A DNA stretch of 5,455 bases from Chloroflexota bacterium (GTDB taxonomy: Bacteria; Chloroflexota; Anaerolineae; Anaerolineales; Villigracilaceae). The notes under the pieces were generated by a model, which did no database searches, was not told where the DNA came from, and saw nothing but the letters and a program-made list of their open reading frames with translations. The stretch covers positions 1 through 5,455 of the forward strand of contig JAJYOH010000430.1 in the NCBI GenBank assembly GCA_021796315.1. The letters are read 5' to 3'. Shown one piece after another: positions 1-5,057 of this stretch (the stretch's first letter is position 1; every line of letters starts with the position of its first letter). Position numbers and translations under genes: made by a program.

Positions 1-333
1 CCATGTCCACCAGGTGTTCCAAACCGGGCGCGCCCAGATCGAGCCGAGCATGATGGTGATCAAAAAGAATACCAGGCTGATCTCGACCGCGGCCATTTCA
101 ACGATGTCCCATTTCTGGTCATGGGTCACGAGATAAACGACACCCATGATCGCTGCCAGCAGGAAGCCAAGCAGGCCAACCCAGGCCGTGCCGATGTGAA
201 AATAGAAGACGCGCTGGACTTGTCCCATCACGGCTTCTTCGGGAGCATAGAAAAGTGCGAGATATGTGGCTGCGGCCAGCAGAAGGATGGAAACGATATC
301 AAGAATTTTGAGAGCTGTTGGTTTAGTCTGCAT
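1..333 (-). CDS. ccmC: Heme-handling membrane protein CcmC, N-terminal 111 residues (cut by window edge)
   Basis: CcmC is an integral membrane protein of the WWD family that binds heme at the outer membrane face and passes it to the chaperone CcmE, working with CcmA and CcmB. The visible part starts at ATG 333, has a first membrane helix at about residues 10-30, then MGQVQRVFYFHIGTAW (36-51), the conserved N-terminal family block whose His46 is the likely heme ligand. Further helices lie at about 50-69 and 82-100. The fragment ends in WNTWWTW (105-111), the start of the tryptophan-rich WWD motif, with Asn where proteobacterial members usually have Gly. A strong AAGGAG site lies 7 bases before the ATG, and ccmB ends 22 bases upstream, so this is a co-transcribed gene. 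The rest of the protein, about half of it, lies beyond the left edge. Confidence 0.93.
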   Translation of the reverse strand, partial: MQTKPTALKILDIVSILLLAAATYLALFYAPEEAVMGQVQRVFYFHIGTAWVGLLGFLLAAIMGVVYLVTHDQKWDIVEMAAVEISLVFFLITIMLGSIWARPVWNTWWTW

Positions 334-340
334 AAAAGAA

Positions 341-346
341 CTCCTT
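341..346 (-). promoter_or_regulatory. Ribosome binding site of ccmC
   Basis: AAGGAG on the minus strand, 7 bases before ATG 333. It fixes the ccmC start and lies within the 22-base gap after the ccmB stop codon. Confidence 0.8.
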
Positions 347-355
347 TGGTAAAAA

Positions 356-1072
356 TTATTCTTCCACAACGTAATCAAAAGTCATGAAGGCGATGGCGGT
401 GAAAATCAAATCATACACCAAAAGCACATTGATCCACGGCAGGATTTCGGTTGTAAAGTCGCCGCCGGTCAAGTATCCGCCGCTGGCTTTGACCGCCGAG
501 ATCAAAACCGGAATCACGACCGGGAACAGCAAAATGGGCAGGAGCACATCCCGCGTGCGGGTTTGGACGGCCATGCTGGCCAGCAAAGTTCCAACCGCCA
601 CGTAGCCAATCGAGCCGAGCAGGATCACCAACAAAAGTCCGGGTTGGAATAAATTGACCGCGTATAAAAACGAATAAACCGGCAGAACGATGGCTTCGAC
701 GATCAACATGAAAACCAGGTTGCTGATGGCCTTGCCAAAGTAGATGGCGGCGCGGTCAACAGGCGCGAGCAGGAGTCCATCGAGGCAGCCGCGGTCTTTT
801 TCGACGGCCATTGAACGGTTGAGGCCGAGGGTGCCGGCAAAAGCAAACGTGACCCACAGCACGCCCGCAGTCACGGACTGACGCGTTTTGATGTCGAGTT
901 CGAGGGCGAAGTTAAAGATCAAAATGACGAGCAGGGAAAAGACCAGCATCGCAGAAAAAAGTTCGCGTGAGCGGAACTCGGCGGACAGGTCTTTCCAGAC
1001 CACGGCGGCAATGGCTTTGGAGAAACTGGCGTTCCTGACTTTGTTATCAGTGATAAGCGTTTCAGAAGCCAT
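356..1072 (-). CDS. ccmB: Heme exporter permease subunit CcmB (238 aa)
   Basis: CcmB is the membrane partner of the ATPase CcmA; together with CcmC they release heme-loaded CcmE. The protein has about six predicted helices (roughly residues 38-58, 66-86, 112-137, 144-168, 177-195 and 213-231). The loop after the second helix has the family signature EKDRGCLDGLLLAPVDR (91-107), equivalent to the E-x-x-x-G-x-L-(E/D)-G-L-L-L-A-P block of CcmB-like permeases in non-proteobacterial bacteria. Length is close to the usual 220-240 residues. I chose ATG 1072: it follows the ccmA stop by one base (TGACATG), which suggests translational coupling, and a weak AGGT lies just upstream. An in-frame ATG at 1090 would add six residues inside ccmA and has no ribosome site. 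Its place directly after ccmA and before ccmC supports the assignment. Confidence 0.93.
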   Translation of the reverse strand: MASETLITDNKVRNASFSKAIAAVVWKDLSAEFRSRELFSAMLVFSLLVILIFNFALELDIKTRQSVTAGVLWVTFAFAGTLGLNRSMAVEKDRGCLDGLLLAPVDRAAIYFGKAISNLVFMLIVEAIVLPVYSFLYAVNLFQPGLLLVILLGSIGYVAVGTLLASMAVQTRTRDVLLPILLFPVVIPVLISAVKASGGYLTGGDFTTEILPWINVLLVYDLIFTAIAFMTFDYVVEE

Positions 1073-1073
1073 G

Positions 1074-1772
1074 TCAACCTGCCAGCGCATTCTTGTAGAA
1101 TGTGAGCAAGTTGCTCCTGCCCAATTGTTTGTGATTAATGGACGCAGCGATCACTCCGCGCGAGAGAATATCGAAACGTGTGGCAAGGTCTTCGGCGCGC
1201 GCCAGATCATGCGATGTCATTACGACCGTGCGTCCCTTTGCGGCGACCGATTGCAGCACCTCATCCAGCATGGATGAAGCATCCTGGTCGAGACCTGTGT
1301 AAGGTTCATCGAAGAGCATCACTTCCGGGTCGTGGATCACGGCGCGGCCAATGGCGAGACGTTGCTGCATACCGCGCGAAAATGTGCGGACAAGATCATG
1401 TCTTCGATTTTCAAGTCCGACCAAATCGAGGACTTCCGTGATGCGCGCCTCGGAATTCTCGACGTTGTACATGCGCGCGTAAAATTGTAGATTCTCCTCG
1501 GCGGTCAGATCGCCGTAGAGCAAAGGCAAATGCGAGACCACGCCCAGGCGGGCGCGGACTGCCGCAGCCTGATGCGGCAACCGATAATTTGCAACGCGGA
1601 CTTCTCCGAGCGATGGACGCGAGAGCGATGCCAGGATGCGCAGGAATGTGGTCTTGCCAGCGCCGTTGGGACCGAGCAACGCGACGAATTCTCCGGGCTG
1701 GACTTCAAAGTCCACGCCGCGCAGGACGGTCTTCATGCCAAAACGTTTGACTAGTTTTTTGACAGTGATCAT
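1074..1772 (-). CDS. ccmA: Heme exporter ATP-binding subunit CcmA (232 aa)
   Basis: This is a cytoplasmic ABC ATPase that powers the CcmABC complex. The Walker A motif GPNGAGKTT is at residues 34-42, the ABC signature appears as FSRGMQQR (131-138) in place of LSGGQ-QR, Walker B with the catalytic glutamate is VMLFDEP (151-157), the D-loop is GLDQ (160-163), and the switch histidine is in MTSHD (185-189). The SRGMQQR signature is common among CcmA-like and ABC-2-type ATPases. The Q-loop is odd: SHLPLLYGDLT (80-90) has Leu82 where family members usually have Gln (E. coli CcmA has GHQPG). The gene overlaps nothing upstream; its ATG follows a 7-base tandem repeat and has no recognisable Shine-Dalgarno sequence. 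ccmB starts one base after its stop. A generic ABC-2 exporter ATPase is the alternative, but the ccmB and ccmC neighbours make CcmA much more likely. Confidence 0.93.
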   Translation of the reverse strand: MITVKKLVKRFGMKTVLRGVDFEVQPGEFVALLGPNGAGKTTFLRILASLSRPSLGEVRVANYRLPHQAAAVRARLGVVSHLPLLYGDLTAEENLQFYARMYNVENSEARITEVLDLVGLENRRHDLVRTFSRGMQQRLAIGRAVIHDPEVMLFDEPYTGLDQDASSMLDEVLQSVAAKGRTVVMTSHDLARAEDLATRFDILSRGVIAASINHKQLGRSNLLTFYKNALAG

Positions 1773-1774
1773 GT

Positions 1775-1809
1775 TCAGGTATCAGGTATCAGGTATCAGG
1801 TATCAGGGA
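1775..1809. repeat. 7-base tandem repeat, TCAGGTA, before ccmA
   Basis: Four perfect head-to-tail copies of TCAGGTA (plus strand) run from 1775 to 1802, followed by a variant fifth copy TCAGGGA (1803-1809). On the coding strand this reads as TACCTGA copies ending two bases before the ccmA ATG, where a ribosome binding site would normally be. A unit of seven bases is not a coding period, and the block lies entirely between genes. Short heptamer repeats of this kind are prone to slippage, so copy number may vary between strains (inference). Confidence 0.9.
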
Positions 1810-1826
1810 AGAGCCTAATCCCTGAT
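1802..1826 (-). repeat. Small intergenic hairpin between the cytochrome gene and ccmA
   Basis: ATCAGGGA (1802-1809) and its exact reverse complement TCCCTGAT (1819-1826) form an 8-base-pair stem with a 9-base loop. The last tandem-repeat copy supplies one arm. No T-run follows on the transcribed strand, so it does not look like a standard terminator. It may limit readthrough or stabilise RNA ends, or be a by-product of repeat expansion. Confidence 0.5.
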
Positions 1827-1845
1827 CGCCTAATTCCCAATCACC

Positions 1846-3771
1846 TTAACTCATCTCTTTCAAAATTTCCTTTAATTCATCGCGGCGTTTTTGATAAGCC
1901 TCCTCCGAGATCTTTCCAGCGCGGTGCAGATCGTCGAGGGCCAGCATGGCATCCATTACCTCGTCTGCCGATTCGAACTCGTTTTCCTCGTCATCTTCTT
2001 CGCCGCGTCTGCGGTCACGCAGATAAAGCCATACGCCAGCCACGATCAAAGCCAGTCCGAGCGCGCCCGCGCCGACCAGCAGACCCTGTTGCGTGGAGGA
2101 CGAGTTGGTTGTGGCGGCTGATGAATTTCCTGCTGTGGGCGAACCGCTGACGGTAAAGTTCAGGGTGTCGCCTGCCTTAAAGCCTTTGGCCGAGAACTCT
2201 TCATAATTATTGTTTTGGAATGTCTGCACTCCAGCGCTGGTCAATTGTTTGCTGTCCACTTTCATGCCTTCGGGGATGAGCAAAAGCACCGATGCCGCAT
2301 TGAGTGTAAAGGGTTGATTGACCACGACCTGCTTGTCAAAAGGCAGGTTGAATACAACAATGATCGAGTATGGCGTGTCGCCTGGCGCTGCCGCAACACC
2401 ATTACCAGCTGAAATAAAGGATGCGCTGTTTTGTCCGGGTTGGTAGCCGGCGAGCTGTGCGCCATCCGGCAGTTTGATGAATGAGATGTTCGAGCCATCG
2501 GTCGAGATGATCACGGCCTTGTCGCTGTTATTCGAGAAGGAATAGATTTCGTAGAATTGAACTGTGCCCTGTGTGGCGAAGTCGCTGAAAAGGTGGATCT
2601 GGTCAACAGTCAACAGGCTGGCGTCTGAAGAGGCTTCATATAATTTTACGGGCGGCAGGCTGAGTTTTGTGTCGCCTTCTTTGACAGCCGTAAAATCAGA
2701 CTGGAATTGAATGCCTGAGTAACTGACCTCGGCAATGTAAATGCGATTGACCGGCAGGTCAACATTCTCGAACACAAATGTGCCATCGGCCGCGACAGTT
2801 CCGGTCTTGGTCAAAACTTCCTGCGGGGAGGTCGTTTGGGTGGTTTGATCCTGTGCGTGGTCATAACCGCGCAGTGTGACTGTCAGGTTGGCGGGCAGGG
2901 CCGCGTTGTTTGCCATCTGGACGGTGCCGCTGATGTTTCCAACACCGGCGACGGGTGTACCTGCTGTGCCGGTTGCCGATGCTGCTGGTGTGCCCGCTTC
3001 AGTCCCGGACGCTTGAACGGTTCCCGTTTCTGAAACTGCGGGCGTCTCTGAAGTTCCCGGCGTTGGCGGAGTCCCGCTGACAGTTGTGGGCGTCTCTGTC
3101 GAAACGGTGGCCGCTACGGGCGTCGGAGTGAGAGGCGCAGCGAAGGTCAAAGTCCGCAAATAAGCGGCCACGGCAGACGCGTCAGCATCTGAAAAATTGC
3201 TGCCAAACGCGGGGATGTCACCACTGCCTTTGCGCATGATGCCAATCAGATCAGCTTCGGACATTGCAGACATTTTCTTTTGATCGGTAAATTTATCGGC
3301 GCAGTTCGGGCAATTGGCATCGAAGAGCGATTTGCCTTGCGCGATCTGATCGGGTGTTGTGTGTAAAGTCATCACGTAGGAGATAACATCCCAGCGTTCC
3401 TGGTCGCTCAATTTGTTCGCGAAGGGAGGCATGAAGCGATCCATGTTGCCGCGCGTGACAACTGTGAACCAATCTGCGGGCGAGGCCAGTTGTCCTTTTT
3501 CAGCCATGCCAATGGCCGGCACGGGGACAGGCAGTTGTTGACTCTGCGGACCATCGCCCAAACCTTTATCGCCGTGGCAGGGAGCGCATTCTGTTGCAAA
3601 AATGGCCGCGCCGTTTTGTACATTGGGTGCGATGGCGGGAAATAATGCGCCCAGCGTGGGCATGGGCGTGGGCGGAATGTAATCGGGCGGCGGGGTAATA
3701 TCAGACGCAAGAGAGCAGGCGTTGAGCAGGAACGCGGCGACTAACGTGATAAATGCAATTCGAAATTTCAT
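1846..3771 (-). CDS. Cytochrome c-domain lipoprotein with C-terminal membrane anchor and cytoplasmic tail (641 aa)
   Basis: I recognise the domains but no named gene. A lipoprotein signal (residues 1-19) ends in the lipobox LNAC, with Cys19 the lipid site. The first cytochrome c domain (about 50-138) has CAPCH (62-66) and a likely distal Met114 in FMPPF. The second (about 142-209) keeps the fold pattern but reads CPNCA (154-158) with no histidine, and IPAF (186-189) where MPxF would be expected. A Thr/Pro/Ser/Ala-rich linker (about 212-275) leads to a carboxypeptidase-regulatory-like beta domain (about 277-375), then a second beta-rich region (about 385-543). A membrane helix (563-585) is followed by RDRRRG, a very acidic stretch, and a SHOCT-like helical tail (about 604-640). 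Start ATG 3771 has AAGGA six bases upstream and immediately gives the signal peptide. Its place inside the ccm cluster suggests an electron carrier, or an accessory of maturation. Function is unknown. Confidence 0.85.
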   Translation of the reverse strand: MKFRIAFITLVAAFLLNACSLASDITPPPDYIPPTPMPTLGALFPAIAPNVQNGAAIFATECAPCHGDKGLGDGPQSQQLPVPVPAIGMAEKGQLASPADWFTVVTRGNMDRFMPPFANKLSDQERWDVISYVMTLHTTPDQIAQGKSLFDANCPNCADKFTDQKKMSAMSEADLIGIMRKGSGDIPAFGSNFSDADASAVAAYLRTLTFAAPLTPTPVAATVSTETPTTVSGTPPTPGTSETPAVSETGTVQASGTEAGTPAASATGTAGTPVAGVGNISGTVQMANNAALPANLTVTLRGYDHAQDQTTQTTSPQEVLTKTGTVAADGTFVFENVDLPVNRIYIAEVSYSGIQFQSDFTAVKEGDTKLSLPPVKLYEASSDASLLTVDQIHLFSDFATQGTVQFYEIYSFSNNSDKAVIISTDGSNISFIKLPDGAQLAGYQPGQNSASFISAGNGVAAAPGDTPYSIIVVFNLPFDKQVVVNQPFTLNAASVLLLIPEGMKVDSKQLTSAGVQTFQNNNYEEFSAKGFKAGDTLNFTVSGSPTAGNSSAATTNSSSTQQGLLVGAGALGLALIVAGVWLYLRDRRRGEEDDEENEFESADEVMDAMLALDDLHRAGKISEEAYQKRRDELKEILKEMS

Positions 3772-3777
3772 TGAATA

Positions 3778-3782
3778 TCCTT
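3778..3782 (-). promoter_or_regulatory. Ribosome binding site deciding the cytochrome lipoprotein start
   Basis: AAGGA on the minus strand with a 6-base spacer to ATG 3771. It supports the start that begins with the lipoprotein signal peptide, over a 22-codon upstream extension from 3837 that would run through the intergenic inverted repeat. Confidence 0.75.
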
Positions 3783-3786
3783 GTCG

Positions 3787-3852
3787 CGTGATAAGTAATT
3801 CGTAAAGCGTAAGCTGGACAACGTTATTACGCATCACGAATTACGCATCACG
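3787..3852 (-). repeat. Large imperfect inverted repeat (26-base arms) after the zinc-ribbon gene
   Basis: The arms at 3787-3812 and 3827-3852 match as reverse complements at 22 of 26 positions around a 14-base loop. In the minus-strand RNA, two of the four mismatches become G-U pairs, so 24 of 26 positions can pair. The arm next to the stop codon is itself a direct repeat, two near-identical units of CGTGATGCGTAATT. The stem begins at the base directly after the TAA stop of the zinc-ribbon gene and ends just before the ribosome site of the cytochrome gene. There is no T-run, so a classical terminator is unlikely. Candidates are an RNA-stability or processing element within the operon, or a dispersed palindromic genomic repeat. 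Confidence 0.8.
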
Positions 3853-4371
3853 TTAATTGATGGCTTTCCCACAGTTTGGGCAGAACTTGTCACTGACCAG
3901 AACCGGCTTGCCGCAACGCGGGCAGAACCCGGATGATTTTTCGCCACGCGCTTTGCGACGCGCAGCCAGCATTGATTCGATCTCGTCGTCGCTGACCGGC
4001 TCGGGTTTGGATGCATCTGTGGCCGAGTCGGCGCGGCGGGCGGCAACCGCTTTTTCGAGGCGAGCCTCCGCGTCGGGTCCGGACGAAGAGGCGGCTTTCA
4101 AAGCATCCAGCTTCTTTAAAACATCCGCGCCTTTTTGCAGGAGTTCTGCGCGTTGAGCCGGATAGTCTTCATCGGGGATCTTCCCGAGCTTGAAATCGAA
4201 ATCCAATTCCTGAAGCGCGTTGATGACGCGGTCACGTTCGGCCATTAACGTAGAGCCTTCCTGCGACTCTTGTGTAACGCGGCGGACGCGTTTGTTCATC
4301 AACGGCGCGGCCAGATATAAGCCGACGCCAATGAGCAGGGCGAGAAGTATAAGTATTGCGCCGATATCCAT
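3853..4371 (-). CDS. Membrane-anchored CcmI-like protein with C-terminal zinc ribbon (172 aa)
   Basis: The protein has one N-terminal helix (about residues 3-24) followed by NKRVRR, placing the remainder in the cytoplasm by the positive-inside rule. Residues 44-90 form a charged helical region, with ERDRVINALQELDFDF and then GKIPDEDY (63-70), resembling the region after the first helix of CcmI/CycH proteins. There are no TPR repeats, so it is much shorter than proteobacterial CcmI. An Ala-rich, highly charged, probably flexible segment (about 95-145) leads to a zinc ribbon with Cys150, Cys153, Cys164 and Cys167 (CPRC and CPNC), of the zinc-ribbon type seen at the ends of many bacterial proteins. 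AGGAG lies five bases before ATG 4371 and overlaps the TAG stop of the thioredoxin gene, which indicates tight translational linkage. A role in organising the heme-ligation complex is inferred from context only. Confidence 0.85.
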   Translation of the reverse strand: MDIGAILILLALLIGVGLYLAAPLMNKRVRRVTQESQEGSTLMAERDRVINALQELDFDFKLGKIPDEDYPAQRAELLQKGADVLKKLDALKAASSSGPDAEARLEKAVAARRADSATDASKPEPVSDDEIESMLAARRKARGEKSSGFCPRCGKPVLVSDKFCPNCGKAIN

Positions 4372-4376
4372 GTCCG

Positions 4377-4381
4377 CTCCT
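4377..4381 (-). promoter_or_regulatory. Ribosome binding site overlapping the upstream stop codon
   Basis: AGGAG on the minus strand, five bases before ATG 4371. Its first two bases lie within the TAG stop (4380-4382) of the thioredoxin gene, so ribosomes ending there are placed to restart on the zinc-ribbon gene. Confidence 0.75.
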
Positions 4382-4952
4382 ATTTCAGCAATGGGTCAAT
4401 GATGGATTGAATGTCGGCCACCGACGTGAACGGGCCGATCTGAACGTATTGAAGCACGCCATTTTGATCGATGAAGTAAGTCTCCGGCACGCCTTTGATG
4501 CGGAACATCTGCGATATTTTTGTGCCGAGATCGGGACCATTGGAGAAGGTGATGCCAAATTTTTTGAGATAAGCGCGCGCTTCAGGTTCGGTGTCCACAT
4601 AGTCCACGCCGATGAAGACCACCTTGCCATCGCCTTTATAAAGTTCCCAGGCTTTTTCGAGATCGGCCGCTTCCTGTTCGCAGGGTTTGCACCACGAAGC
4701 CCAGAAGTTGACCACCACCACCTTGCCGCTCAGGTCCGAAAGCTTGACCTGGTTGGCGCCGTTGTATTCATAACCGCTGAACAGGGTCAGAGTCAATTGG
4801 TTGATCTTGTCGCCTTTTTGCACCTGTCCCTGTTGGGCGCGATTGAGCCCCACCGCAACGAGCACGAGCAATGCAACCAGCAGAGTCCAAACGATGATCT
4901 GTGCCCAGATCGGGACGCCGCGGCGCGGGGCCGTTTCTTTGATTTCATTCAT
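4380..4952 (-). CDS. ccmG: Membrane-anchored thioredoxin-like protein, CcmG/ResA/TlpA family (190 aa)
   Basis: The protein is a thiol-disulfide oxidoreductase expected to reduce apocytochrome CxxCH cysteines, or CcmH, before heme attachment. A short cytoplasmic N-terminus is followed by a single helix (about residues 16-36) that anchors the domain outside the membrane. The thioredoxin fold covers about 46-190, with the active site WCKPC at 87-91 inside NFWASWCKPC, a typical CcmG/ResA/TlpA form. The cis-proline is Pro156 in GVPETYF (154-160). Length matches the family (170-190 residues). AGGAG lies six bases before ATG 4952. It lies between ccmH and the CcmI-like gene, which favours the CcmG role. 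The symbol is given by context; the ResA name would fit equally well on sequence alone. Confidence 0.9.
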   Translation of the reverse strand: MNEIKETAPRRGVPIWAQIIVWTLLVALLVLVAVGLNRAQQGQVQKGDKINQLTLTLFSGYEYNGANQVKLSDLSGKVVVVNFWASWCKPCEQEAADLEKAWELYKGDGKVVFIGVDYVDTEPEARAYLKKFGITFSNGPDLGTKISQMFRIKGVPETYFIDQNGVLQYVQIGPFTSVADIQSIIDPLLK

Positions 4953-4958
4953 AACATT

Positions 4959-4963
4959 CTCCT
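4959..4963 (-). promoter_or_regulatory. Ribosome binding site of the thioredoxin gene
   Basis: AGGAG on the minus strand with a 6-base spacer to ATG 4952, supporting that start. Confidence 0.75.
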
Positions 4964-4988
4964 GATGCCAGCTCCCTGAGCCGTCCCC

Positions 4989-5029
4989 GGCGCAGGGTAA
5001 GCCGCCGAGGACGGCGGCTTGCCTGCGCC
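4989..5029 (-). repeat. GC-rich hairpin between ccmH and the thioredoxin gene
   Basis: An inner 9-base-pair stem, AAGCCGCCG (4999-5007) with CGGCGGCTT (5012-5020), closes a 4-base AGGA loop. An outer 8-base-pair stem, GGCGCAGG (4989-4996) with CCTGCGCC (5022-5029), is separated from it only by a small 2-by-1 internal loop. In all, 17 pairs form in 41 bases, the strongest structure in the window. No T-run follows on the transcribed strand, so it is not a textbook terminator. It could be a REP-like repeat, a partial terminator or attenuator, or an RNA-processing site within the operon. Confidence 0.75.
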
Positions 5030-5030
5030 A

Positions 5031-5043
5031 GTGCCGCAGGCAC
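5031..5043 (-). repeat. Short second hairpin next to the GC-rich hairpin
   Basis: GTGCC (5031-5035) and GGCAC (5039-5043) form a perfect 5-base-pair stem around GCA. It starts two bases from the larger hairpin, so the pair is laid out like a compound palindromic repeat unit. It is weak on its own. Confidence 0.45.
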
Positions 5044-5057
5044 AGGTGAGCATTTGA

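Noticed and set aside
121..387. Plus-strand open frame of 88 codons at the left end
   Set aside because: It is antisense to ccmC, whose family motifs (FYFH, WWTW) are clear on the minus strand.
1073..1090. Upstream ccmB start at 1090 overlapping the end of ccmA
   Set aside because: No ribosome site precedes it. ATG 1072 sits one base after the ccmA stop with a weak AGGT upstream, a common coupled arrangement.
1775..1809. Possible CRISPR-like or operator array
   Set aside because: The 7-base units are directly adjacent with no spacers, and are not dyad-symmetric, so neither a CRISPR nor a standard operator array is supported.
3772..3837. A 22-codon N-terminal extension of the cytochrome lipoprotein from an ATG at 3837
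   Set aside because: It would read through the intergenic inverted repeat, has no ribosome site and would bury the lipoprotein signal peptide. ATG 3771 has AAGGA six bases upstream.
4356..4979. Open frame of 207 codons on the plus strand
   Set aside because: It lies opposite the thioredoxin gene, which has a complete active site, cis-proline, membrane anchor and ribosome site. The plus-strand translation shows no recognisable domain.
4989..5029. Rho-independent terminator after ccmH
   Set aside because: The stem is strong, but the minus strand downstream of it (below 4989) reads GGGGACGG rather than a T-run, and same-strand genes of the same pathway follow.
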